NCBI GenBank assembly: GCA_000349905.1
Contig: KB722747.1
Coordinates: forward strand, 520,219-584,218
From: Volvariella volvacea V23
Lineage: Eukaryota; Basidiomycota; Agaricomycetes; Agaricales; Pluteaceae
Reading direction: 5' to 3'
DNA length: 64,000 bases
A model generated the notes under the pieces. It had not been told where the DNA came from. It saw only the letters and a list, made by a program, of their open reading frames with translations, and made no database searches. Shown piece by piece: positions 10,521-20,449 of the stretch; within the stretch, counting starts at the first letter, position 1, and every line of letters begins with the position of its first letter. The position numbers and the translations under genes are program-made.

Positions 10521-12961
10521 TCAAGCACACAAGACATCCGCAACCTCTTCAACCAGCTTTCTGATATCCTTCTTCACGACACCGTCAGATCCGCATCCTC
10601 CTTTGACCAATTTACCCCTCAACTTATCCTTAGCCTGCAAGACCTCCAAGAGGGACTTGCAATTGTCGTGGAGCGGACTGGTGTACAGCAGAAGGCCCAG
10701 AGAAGCCACCAGGCGATGGACTAATCGAACAGAAAAGCCCAGTCAGGTTCAATTGCTCTAAATTAAGCGCGATAAGAACTTGAATGTACTCACCAACATC
10801 CTCACTGCCCTTCTCCTGCTCAATAGCCTCAACAATTGCACTCAACAGTTCCACCTCCCAGTCTTCGTCTTCACCTTGATCACTTCCATCTTGTCTCTGC
10901 TTCTGAATAAAAGCGGCAAAGTTAAATGCCAATCCTGCTGCTGCGCTTCTCACGTTGACATCCTCATGTAACAAGGAATTCACCACCACTTTCGTTATAG
11001 ATTCTTTCAACACACTCGCGGCGCCAGCACCGGGATGAACAAACGTTCTAGCCAAGCCGGGTGTTGCAAAGGCATTGGAGAGTAAGCGCAAGAGCGTCAG
11101 AACAAGGTTCCTTGGCACGAAAGTGGTGCTTTCGGTTGTTGTGGCTTTAAAGAGGAAGAGTTTGAGAGGCGACATAGGTGATGTCGACGCCCACATGCCA
11201 ATATTACTATCCAAGATTGCGACCCTCCATAGGTCAACCAAGGGGAAGAGAGATTCCAGGGGTAGTGCGTTTGACAATATAGCCGTGGCCTGCGCCCACT
11301 TCTGCAAGAGCGCAGGGGGAGGTTGTACAGACGGTGTTTTTCCTTTAGAGTCGGAGGATGGGAAGCGAGACTTAAGGAACGGGAGAACCTCAGATGAGAT
11401 GGTTTGCTTGATTTGGTCTTTGGTCATGGTGGCACTGCCAGGTAGAGCAGGAGACGAATCGACGAAGGATAATAGCTTAGTGTTGACGGTATCAAAGGGA
11501 GGGACCTGGGAGTAGAGGATAGGATTGAGAGAGACGGATTGAAGAGCAGAAATTGAGAGGGATTTATGCGGGTGTGCTGTAGGACGAATGTGATAATTAG
11601 TAGGTCTTGGGTATGCATTCGGGACAACTCACGTGGATTAGCTTGGAAGAGTAGAAGATCAACTTGAGTTCTTAATTCATGGGGGCTCGCCCCTTTCATT
11701 TCTTCGATCTACAAAATTCAATATCATTATTATTCGTCTGACACATAGTAGGGTAGTACTCACCTTTTTACCGTCCAAGAAGAACATAAACGTTGGTGTA
11801 ACCCTAACGCTATACTCATTTGCCACCATACCGGCCATCCCAACGCCCAAATCAATCTTTGCAAAGACAGCACCCGCCTTGCTTGGTTGTCCCGCTTTAG
11901 CGCTCTTTTCACTAGCCAATTGCTCGAATACCGGTTCGATCATTCTGCATGGCGGACATGTTTTGCTGGTGAAGAATGCAACGACGGCTCGGTGGTTCTT
12001 TAGCAGAGCATGAAAGGAGGTGGGATTGGTTGTGAGGTGGATCGGGGATGTGAGTGAATCAGTGGGTGCATGCGCCTGGGCCCGGGCGGCGGCAGATGAG
12101 CTGCTGGGAACTGTCCCGTTGGGTCGTTGCGCTTGAGCGGCAACGGCCTGCAGGAGCGTTGAAGCCATAGAGGATACCTCTGCTTCAGATACTCCAGGAA
12201 CCGCTGATGGGGCTTGGGGCCTTGCTGGTGGTGGTGTATTAGTTGGCCGCCTGTACATTGCGTCGATGGATGGCCGTAAAGAGGCACCAAAAGGTGTGGA
12301 TAAGAAATCAGTAGGTAAATCTATAGTTCAGGTCAGATGGTTGATGGACTACGAGGCGAGGAATTTGAGGCACCTTTAATGTATTGAGGTATAGAGCCGC
12401 CCGTGAGGAAGGAGATGCAGTCATCTGTGAAAGAGTTACAGTTAAAATCTGCGAAATGGGGCTTCAGCAATTGACTGTATGCTCTAGGGAACTGCGTACC
12501 TAGGAGGTGGTACTGTCATACAGGGAATTGAGTTAAGTTTTGATCGAGGAGATGGAGGACACTGCTTACTTTATCGGCCGTGTAATGAGAACGTATTTCG
12601 TGTATGTACTCATTAAAGGTCTCCTCATCCAGTAAAGTCTCGCCCATATCTAATATCTGAAGGGGTTGGCCATGCTAATGCGATTGATCTCACGTTGAAA
12701 ATCAAAGGCTGAAGTAGGACGATGAATGACATACATGAGAGTGTCCAGGGGCAGCCGAGTTGATCCCCTGGCCATACCATATCTCTTTACCAAACACAAC
12801 AATAGAAGTATGCCTAGCACTGCGTGAGTGTGCTATAACGAGAGAAGACAGACAAACGCGCACCATATACCATCGATATGTCTACCTGTCAATTGAAGAG
12901 ACATTTGACGAGCCATGCCACGGCTTAGGTCGTAAACGTAAAGCTTTACGGGAGAAGACAT
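10521..12961 (-). CDS. PPPDE peptidase-thioredoxin-PUL fusion protein
   Basis: Predicted 661 residues in nine exons: 12961-12864, 12813-12735, 12674-12570, 12512-12500 (13 nt), 12448-12374, 12320-11764, 11708-11633, 11576-10794 and 10720-10521. Residues 1-145 are a PPPDE (DeSI-type) thiol isopeptidase: His34 in GIWHTSIV and Cys102 in YHLLDFNCNSFT are the expected catalytic pair. Residues about 215-320 are a thioredoxin fold with CPPC at 245-248 and the cis-Pro segment VRVTPTFMFF. From about 395 to the end is a PUL (PLAA/Ufd3/Lub1) armadillo-like domain, which in relatives binds the Cdc48/p97 C-terminus. The architecture suggests removal of SUMO or ubiquitin-like modifiers near Cdc48, possibly redox-gated; that role is inference. 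A splice-phase-perfect model supports an intact gene. Confidence 0.86.
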
Positions 12962-13326
12962 TGCGATATCGTTCGTTGGGGTCGTTGGTGGTGAAAAGCA
13001 AAGAGACGGCGAGTTATATTTCTCGAGGCAGGCGTACGTCAACAGCCCCTGTCGGTTACGCGTCCATTCTCGGGCATTCTGGTCAAGTGCTGTGCCACGT
13101 GGTTCGTTGATCCAGCGCTCGTCCGTTTGCTACGCTATGGACGGTGTGAAGCACGTTATGATTGTGTGCTGACCAACTGACACGGAAGCCATTGCAGGGT
13201 TAGAACGCTTAGATGAGACTGGCTGACGGGCCCGGTTCGGGTGCGCCAATACGTGGTAAGCATGATTAGGTCTGGAAATCTCGTATTTAATCAACTAACG
13301 ACCTTGATTTTACCCATTGTTCCGAT
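12962..13326. promoter_or_regulatory. shared divergent promoter region
   Basis: 365 bases between the starts of the PPPDE-thioredoxin-PUL gene (-) and the F-box-like gene (+). The head-to-head arrangement implies that both promoters lie here. No single element could be assigned with confidence. Confidence 0.4.
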
Positions 13327-14334
13327 ATGCTCAACGCCACAGAGCGAAACCTAGCGACCAGTCTCCTAGATCTGCCCCCAGAACTTGTACTCGAAATCGG
13401 GCTTCTCGTCTCTGCCTCGTCACAACAATACTACCACACCCTTCTCCTCCTCTCAAAGAAGTGCTACCGACTTCTCAGACTCCGTTGTCTGCCAGCAGTA
13501 CCCGTCGTCCTCACCGACAACATTAAAGCACGATCCTTTCACAACCTTACTCGAGAGCATGGAGAATGGATTCGACACCTATGGGCGGTCGACGGACGTT
13601 CCCCAGCTATTCGCTTACTCGCGTACATCATTGGGAACTGTCCCAACCTCATCTCGCTGGCCTGCACTCAAGGGGTGTTACGAGATGCCCTGGATAACCG
13701 CTTTCGGGCTTCGGTTGACCCGGGCCGTGACAAGGACACCACCCCTTCTGGGGAATTTTTATCACAACTGGAAGAACTGTGGCTGATTGAATCGCCCCAC
13801 CGATGGGGAATGTGGGCCGGCCACCCGTTAAGGGATAAGGTTGAAAGAGTGTTCGGAGGGTTGAAGAGGCTGAGACTTGCTGCTGGATTGACGCCCGATT
13901 TTCCAACCGAGTGGTTTACGAGGTTGGAGGGATTGGCGTTTGAGAGCAGACCAATTGAGCCGTTTGTTATGAGGCATTTGAGGATGGTCGGGGGCCTGCT
14001 GTCACCTGGTTCAACACCTGTGGCCGAGGGTGCGCCAGCACCGTGGGCCGGGGAAGAAAGAGACGAGAAGAAAGCGAAGTTGGCGAGCGGAAGACTGAAC
14101 CAAGTTGTGATACTATCCTATTGGTGGAAGAACCAAGTACCCGAAGAGGAAATTGAGAAGGTGTTGGCATTGGATCAGAGATTGACAGTATTGAGTTGTG
14201 GGGCTGGGTGGGAAGAGCGCGAGGTGTGGAGGGAGAGCGTGTTGGGGAGTGAGTCAAGTTTGTGGGTAAAGGATGCGATAGTGGAAGAAAGAGTTGGCAA
14301 GCGATACACGAGACTAGTATTGGCAGTACATTAA
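13327..14334 (+). CDS. F-box-like protein, intronless
   Basis: A 335-residue single-exon ORF. Residues about 12-55 (LLDLPPELVLEIGLLV, then a stretch with LLLLSKKCYRLL) resemble the F-box used to bind Skp1 in SCF ubiquitin ligases. The rest has weak leucine-rich features, such as LISLACTQGVLRD, LEELWLIESPHRW, LKRLRLAAGL and FTRLEGLAF, as in many basidiomycete F-box proteins whose partners are unknown. The first ATG is used because upstream sequence in frame carries stops. Lack of introns is notable beside its intron-rich neighbours but common in this expanded family. Substrate unknown. Confidence 0.7.
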   Translation: MLNATERNLATSLLDLPPELVLEIGLLVSASSQQYYHTLLLLSKKCYRLLRLRCLPAVPVVLTDNIKARSFHNLTREHGEWIRHLWAVDGRSPAIRLLAYIIGNCPNLISLACTQGVLRDALDNRFRASVDPGRDKDTTPSGEFLSQLEELWLIESPHRWGMWAGHPLRDKVERVFGGLKRLRLAAGLTPDFPTEWFTRLEGLAFESRPIEPFVMRHLRMVGGLLSPGSTPVAEGAPAPWAGEERDEKKAKLASGRLNQVVILSYWWKNQVPEEEIEKVLALDQRLTVLSCGAGWEEREVWRESVLGSESSLWVKDAIVEERVGKRYTRLVLAVH

Positions 14335-14781
14335 CCGCCAGGAATTGTATCCTTATAAAATCGAGAACGAGAAATTAACAATCAATTAATCAACATCCAG
14401 CTGCATAACAATATTGCATCAACAAAGTGCGAACTTGGGCTGAAAGAACCCGCAGCTCAATATGCATTTCTGTTCTTCGTATAGATAAGTCTTGAGGCCC
14501 TTACTTGCGGAACCTTTGCTTTCCCCTGCTGCTTCCTCTATTATCGAACCTAATTCATCCTAGACTAACGCTGTGAGTGGCACCGCATGATAAAAGATAT
14601 CCACAGATTCGGAGCAATAACCAGAGTCCTGTTCCTGTTCAAAATATAGTGTTCCATTCTGCGAATGTGGACAGGTTATGCCTTGGTCCTCATGACCCAT
14701 ATGCCTTTCAGGCGTTGGGCTATGAGCCGCGTGCCACATTTCTTAAATCACTACACGACAAACGCTTGAGACGTTCACAAA

Positions 14782-14986
14782 ATGCCCACAGCATTAACGC
14801 GGTAAGTAATGACTGTGAATGCTCCCTAGGGTTAAGCTGACTATTCTCGAAGCACAGTACGCCAAAAAATATCCAGACTTAGGTAAGGAGAATGGACCTA
14901 CTCACGCCATGGCGCACCATTATACGAATTCGATGGGCAATGTCTTGGCCCGAACTAAAGCGTCGGTTTACTCCCAGGTTAAATAG
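14782..14986 (+). pseudogene. degenerate mini-gene related to the copy at 15422-15742
   Basis: Starts ATGCCCAC, reaches a GTAAGT donor, and resumes with a frame reading AQYAKKYPDLGKENG to a stop at 14984-14986. The layout mirrors the copy at 15422 (ATGCCTCG, TTAACAC, GTAAGTGATG, CCCTAGGG, EQYDKTYPAVMDK). Here only 28 bases separate donor and acceptor, which is probably too short to splice. It looks like a decayed tandem duplicate; the family is unknown. Confidence 0.32.
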
Positions 14987-15421
14987 TAATAGCATATCCA
15001 TTCTGCAAGACTGTCAGGCCGAACGGTGAGCACCACGTTGGCACCATAATGGAGTGGTAAAGACAATCGGATAAGAGAACCATGACACTTCCCTCGCATT
15101 TTCATCACACTTAGTCAAGGAATGCAGATATCAATATCACTGGCAGAAGTATGTTAGATTAGTGGTAATGCTAACGAGTGGCTCAGTTAGTCCAGTCTCA
15201 CAGTTTCTTCAAAGAAAAGTTTGATTCTATCTCGGAATGAAGATTTTATTAAGGTGGCATTGGATACTATTAGACAAGATTGGTGGAGCCGGAATGGTAC
15301 TGTTTAACGGAAGGTCCAAGACCTCGCCCCGTTTTGACTGGTAGCTCTACGCTTGACTAGCAACCCTGAAATCGGTGGAATTTAAAATATCCTTCAGTGA
15401 GGGTTTCGAACATCGCCCACA

Positions 15422-15742
15422 ATGCCTCGCATGTTTCCAGTATTAACACAGTAAGTGATGGTCGTGGGCATCCTCAGAAATGCATTAATAGACCCTAGGG
15501 AGCAATACGACAAAACTTATCCAGCAGTCATGGACAAAAGTGAGAACCCTGGGCTGTATGTCAATCTACGATACGCCACACCATTCTACCAGTTTGGTTG
15601 GCGCGTCTCTTGGAGGGATCTGAGGCGATTCGCCGACGGTTTAACTGGTAATGAGGAAAACATGACCGTTTTACAAGACTGCCAACACCTGCAGTGGGCA
15701 CCAGCCTGGAGCCGCAACAACATGAAACAAAAATATGGATAA
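15422..15742 (+). CDS. hypothetical 90-residue protein, two exons
   Basis: Model: exon 15422-15450, a 48-base intron with GTAAGT donor and TAG acceptor, then exon 15499-15742. The product begins MPRMFPVLTQEQYDKTYP and continues PGLYVNLRYATPFYQFGW, then WRDLRRFADGLTG, and ends KQKYG. The aromatic, well-ordered composition resembles real coding sequence, but I recognise no family. A second open frame, 15779-16000 (MMLHSPKAKL, 73 codons), starts 36 bases later and could be a lost 3' exon, since an acceptor-like TATATAG precedes it; no GT donor links them. A decayed relative lies at 14782-14986. Confidence 0.38.
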
Positions 15743-15778
15743 GCAATATTTGCAAACTACTTTATATAGGCTTCATTA

Positions 15779-16000
15779 ATGATGCTTCATAGTCCAAAGG
15801 CGAAACTGACGGGCGAACTGCAGCCCAACCTAGAGATGGATGAACATGAGCCGCTTATTTGCATTGCCACAAACTTATCTGTGGAAGCACTGAATCTTGC
15901 TGCAAACGATGACTACATTCAAGAAGCAGCAAAAGTTGTCAGGCTGGACTTGAACGAGTTTGGACAGCCGAAGTGGTATCGCGTACGCCAGAGACCTTGA
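15779..16000 (+). CDS. hypothetical 73-codon ORF, possibly a 3' exon
   Basis: Open frame beginning MMLHSPKAKLTGEL and ending WYRVRQRP, with acidic and hydrophobic blocks (EHEPLICIATNLSVEALNLA) that look protein-like. It lies directly downstream of the 90-residue hypothetical gene and may have belonged to it. No family is recognised and no independent promoter is visible. Confidence 0.25.
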   Translation: MMLHSPKAKLTGELQPNLEMDEHEPLICIATNLSVEALNLAANDDYIQEAAKVVRLDLNEFGQPKWYRVRQRP

Positions 16001-16308
16001 TGTTGAAAGTCGGCCACCACCAAATAATATCCTGGGTTATAATTACATAAATTGTCAATATGAAATGAGATTTTGATCGGACTCTGAAAACTCCGCGAGC
16101 ATCCAAAACTTCCTCAAATCGTGTGGAAGTACCTAGCGGCGACAGTGGGGATTTGGGGATGCAATTCCCAATGAGCTGGGAATTCCGGCTTGGGAAAGCT
16201 GCGAGCGGGGCGAGTCGCCCTTGGTGTGTTGAACGCCGGGTTCACAGCCCGTGTATATTACAGCAGCCGAGTGATAAGAGACGGTTATTCGTCATTGGTC
16301 TCAGCTAA

Positions 16309-18115
16309 ATGTCGGCGGACAACCAGCTTGACAACGTATTCCGACATTTTCATCGAGCGCTCGCTTTCCACCGAGACTCTGCTGTCTCGTTTGCAGAACT
16401 AGAATGCACCCGCTCACTCTTGCCCGAAAGAGCTAAATTCAAGACACGAGAAAACTTTGTGGCTGGGGTTGACAAGTGGGCGCAGGAGTTGCTGCGCGAT
16501 GCTTGGGTTGTGTGCTATGGTCGAGAGAAAGGTGAGGCGCCCCCATCTTCGTCGTCGTCATAGCCCTGTTGAAAGGCATTCCCCCAGACGCATGTCCGCC
16601 GCTAAGGCCCTCTCTGGCATTCACAGAACCACTCCCAACTCGTCCTCCGACCGAAATCCTCGAAGCAGCGCTATCTACCATTGTTTTTCTGCATATAACA
16701 ACCTCAAGCCACTATTCTGCTCAAACTCGTTCATTTGTCTCCACATTTGGACCGGTGAACGAGTCTCTTGTCATTTCATCTCTCAGGAATCCGCAGCCGG
16801 ACAAGCCATCCGATGATTGGCAGCAACGCACACAGGAAACTACAGCCAACCATGCTTCACGTGGTAAAGCACTGCGTTACGTCGGCATGGGTGTAGGAGC
16901 CCTTGCGGGCGGAGTCTTGATTGGCGTAACTGGAGGCTTGGCGGCGCCTTTGGTCGGTGCAGGGGTCAGTACTGTGTTGGGTTGGTTGGGCGTTGGAGGA
17001 ACCGCCATGGGCCTGGTGGCGAGCGGATTAGCCGGGTCGAGTGTAGTTTGCGGGGCCGTTTTTGGGGTATATGGGGCCAAGGAGATGGGGAGTATGGTCA
17101 GGAGACATACAAGAGAAGTAAAAGATTTAGAGCTTGTGCCCATTGTAAGGGAGGAACGAGAGAGAGGGAAGGAGGGCAGGGACAACGAAGACGCCAGCAT
17201 CGGGGAGAACGCGCTTGCCATTAGATTGTGCGTTAGCGGGTGGTTGAATGATAAGGATGATGTTACTGCTCCTTGGAAGATGTTCAGTAATGGGGATACG
17301 TTCGCATTGCAATGGGTAGGTAGGCATTTACGTCCCTCTATCGAAGTCGCTAAGCTATTATTACAGGAAGTAGAGGCCTTGCAGGAGCTGTCGACAGCTT
17401 TGACTACCCTCGCCAAGTCGAGCGCCATGAAAGTCGTCAAAGTCGAGATTATCAAACGCACTGTCTTTAATGCGCTGATGATGTCTTTGGCTCCAATGGC
17501 TTTAGCACACATCGGACGAATCATTGGTATGCGTCCCTTGGAATAGTGTCAAAGGACAAAAGCTGATTAGTACATTTAGACAACCCATGGATGAACAGTA
17601 GAGCACTAGCTATTAAAGCTGGTCGGGTTTTAGGTGACCTTCTCTCTAATCGGGTGTTCGGCAATCGACCGGTTACACTTGTGGGTTACTCTCTGGGCTC
17701 TCTAGTAATCTACCACGCTCTTCTATATCTCCTTGAGCTCCCAAACGATGAAACAACGCCCTTAAGCGATTCACACAAAAGCTCGACTTCGACGACAGCT
17801 CCACCCAGCGGTACCCTCCACTTGATACAAGACATGTATATCTTTGGCTCTCCAATCCCCATTGACATCCCCACGTGGACGTCCATCCGCCGAATGGTAG
17901 CTGGTCGAATCGTCAACGGATATTCGAACGACGATTACGTCTTGGCAGTGCTATGTCGTGCTACGGCTATAGCAAGTGGAGGCAAATGGGATATCGCGGG
18001 TCTGAGAGAGGTTGGGGTGAGTGGAGTGGAGAATGTATTGTGTGATGGGGTGGAGGGGCATACGCAATGGAGGGGGAAGGTAGAGGAGGTTTTAAGAGAG
18101 AGATGTGGGATGTAG
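16309..18115 (+). CDS. DUF726/TMCO4-like alpha/beta hydrolase
   Basis: Predicted 569 residues: exons 16309-16531, about 16576-17526 and 17580-18115. The first intron could also end at 16563; both choices keep frame. The middle contains a glycine-rich hydrophobic block with two or three membrane-type helices (GVGALAGGVLIGVTGGLAA, then TAMGLVASGLAGSSVVCGAV). These are followed by the C-terminal hydrolase core RPVTLVGYSLGSLVIYHAL, whose GYSLG nucleophile elbow places Ser429. The phrases IQDMYIFGSPIP and IVNGYSNDDYVLAVLCR are typical of the DUF726 family (human TMCO4, yeast Mil1/YFL034W). Family members associate with membranes and adaptor complexes; the enzymatic substrate is unknown. Confidence 0.84.
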
Positions 18116-18375
18116 AGATTTGGAGTCACGGACTTGGACTTTGCGATTGGAATACTTGGCATACATTGACACGCATCCTTAATAGTAGACTTGCGACATA
18201 CGACAGTCTCCTGCGAGCTCCTAATCATGAGCTACGGCTTCCCGGATTAAGACAGAACCAGATCGGCGTGACGAAATCACAGTCCCGTCACACTTCGCCG
18301 GCTTCGGAACCCCGAAGTCCGGGCTCTTGCTCATATACGAAATTGTTTTCTGCTGGCATACCATAATCTCTGACC

Positions 18376-19465
18376 ATGCGCCCCACTCCTGCACGTCTCC
18401 TCAATATCCTGGTACCCGTAAAGCGGTGAGCGGAACACTATAAGAGCAAATTCCGAGGGAAGCTGACCCCGTCAACAGCGCAGTAGATTATGCGGTAAAA
18501 ATCCGTGTTAACCCTCAAAAGACTGGCATTGACCAGAATGTGAAGCACTCTATGGTGTGTATTTGCTGACCGAAACCTCGAATCTCGTCTCATGCTATCT
18601 TTCAGAACCCATTTGATGAGATTGGTATGTTCCGGCGATTGCAGCTCAACGGCCAAACTCATTTCATTACCCCAAAGCCGTCGAGGAAGCCGTTCGTCTT
18701 CGTGAACGCCTAAAAACAGAAGTCCAGTCTATCAAGGCAATAACCATCGGTCCACCCAAATCTCTCGAGGTCCTCCGCACAGCTCTAGCAATGGGAGCAG
18801 ATTCCGCAATTCATGTCGAAACCGCCGAGTCTGCTCCATCCCCCGAGCCCCTGGCCGTGGCCAAAACTCTCCGCTCCTACGTCGAAAAACAAAAAGAGAA
18901 AGGAGAGAACGTGGATTTAATCATTCTTGGTAAACAGGCCATTGATGATGATTTGGGATTGACGGGACAGATGTTGGCGGGGTTATTGGGGTGGGGACAG
19001 GCGACTTTTGCTAGCAAAGTGGAAGTCGACACACAGAACAAGGAGGTGTTGGTTACAAGGGAGATTGATGGTGGTGGAGAGGAGGTTAGGTGCAAGCTGC
19101 CAGCCATCATTACTACCGACCTTCGGTAAGCCGTCCTCGCCTGCCTTCATGCTCTCATTCATGGGCTAATATCACGTCCTTTTGCACAGTCTGAATGGTG
19201 AGTACCTTGCTATTCGCAATATCACCATCGCATGCTCAACTCCTGTTTCCATCTAGAACCTCGCTATGCCTCTCTTCCTAACATCATGAAGGCCAAGAAG
19301 AAGCCGGTCGAGAAGTTCGCTGCAGCAGACCTGGGCGTCGATCTTACGCCAATTCTTGAGACCCTCAAGGTAGACGAACCTCCTAAACGCGTTGGAGGTG
19401 GAAAGGTCGAATCCGTCGATGAACTTGTCGCGAAGCTTAAGGAGGCAGGGATCACTGCTGTGTAA
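18376..19465 (+). CDS. ETFB: electron transfer flavoprotein subunit beta
   Basis: Predicted 269 residues in six exons: 18376-18425, 18479-18554, 18606-18624 (19 nt), 18678-19125, 19190-19197 (8 nt) and 19257-19465. Sequence blocks [66 protein letters not shown] and [15 protein letters not shown] identify ETF beta. The protein forms the AMP-binding half of the matrix ETF heterodimer. It passes electrons from acyl-CoA dehydrogenases to ETF-ubiquinone oxidoreductase. The 8-nt exon contributes LNE and is needed to keep the conserved DLRLNEPRYA segment in frame, so it is likely real. No cleavable presequence is obvious, as for other ETF beta proteins. Confidence 0.93.
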
Positions 19466-20449
19466 ATACCCTACCTTTTTCTTATCTGCAGCGTGTTTGC
19501 GCCTAGCCTACTCTCCGCCTAGGGAGGGTAGAGCATAACCCTTCATCTCGTTAGGTCGTGTTCATGTTGGTTAGATTGCATAGAAGTGTCACCAGAAGCA
19601 CACTTAATCAGATATCGGAGTCAATTAATACCAGCCTTTTACATCGCGCAATGTCTCTGAGCAAGATGAAAATGAGCAAGCACTAAGTACATCACAACGA
19701 CGCAGGATTTGTGTCAACGTCTATGCGGGTGTATTGCTTAAGGTCCGCAAATCATCCACTTTTGCGATTACTCACCCTTTGGAAGACCGTCCCTCAACTA
19801 GCTCTTGGGTAAGGTTGCGCGTGCGATAAGACGCCTCCACCCCAGTCAAAGTCAACCAACTTCACACAACCATCATCTCCACTGATAATGTTTGCATCAT
19901 TTAAATCGCCATAAATCAGACTTCCAACGTTCATAGTGCTCCAAGATATATACATTGCCAATCGCAATCGTGAACTATAGCCAATACTCTGTATGATAAA
20001 GACCGACTAACGCAAGAGCTAGAGATAATTGATGCAGAATGCAGGGATTTGTAGTAATGGAAATGAGAGTCTGATATTTTAAAAAGCGAGAGATATACAA
20101 TACCACTTTGAAAGGATGTTTAATGCATGAAAAACCGAGGATAGAATTGATGGAACGGATGTTTGGGATGGAGATGATGAGGGGTTTGAGGAAGAAAGGA
20201 TAAAGGAAAGAGTGTCGTGGGATGGGTGGGGGTAATAGGTCCAATATGGGCTATGCAAAAAAGGAACAATCCCAAAAAAAAGGAGGAAGAAAAGAAAAGA
20301 AAAAGAGATTAGAGTTGGGGGACAGTAGATCTAGGGAGTGAAGAATTCAATTCGAGAAAGCAAATAATGATTGGAATGTAATAGACGTTTCAGTTCATAA
20401 CACTGACGAAAGCGCCAATAGTGGACTATAAGAACTCGTGTCCATTTTC
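19466..20449. other. intergenic region with a kinase scrap
   Basis: About 1 kb between the ETF beta stop and the RING gene stop, two convergent genes. It holds the kinase fragment at 19794-19934 and A-rich purine tracts near 20270-20320. Otherwise I see only 3' flanking sequence. Confidence 0.4.
19794..19934 (-). pseudogene. fragment of a fungal protein-kinase catalytic loop
   Basis: Minus-strand frame reads SLIYGDLNDANIISGDDG, then VKLVDFDWGGG, then a stop after PRAS. This is the HxDxxxxN and DFD segment of fungus-type kinases (usual form HGDLRxxNI and VKLIDFDW). The catalytic-loop His is replaced by Tyr, and no N-lobe or C-lobe could be followed on either side. It is therefore best read as a relic. 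Confidence 0.55.
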
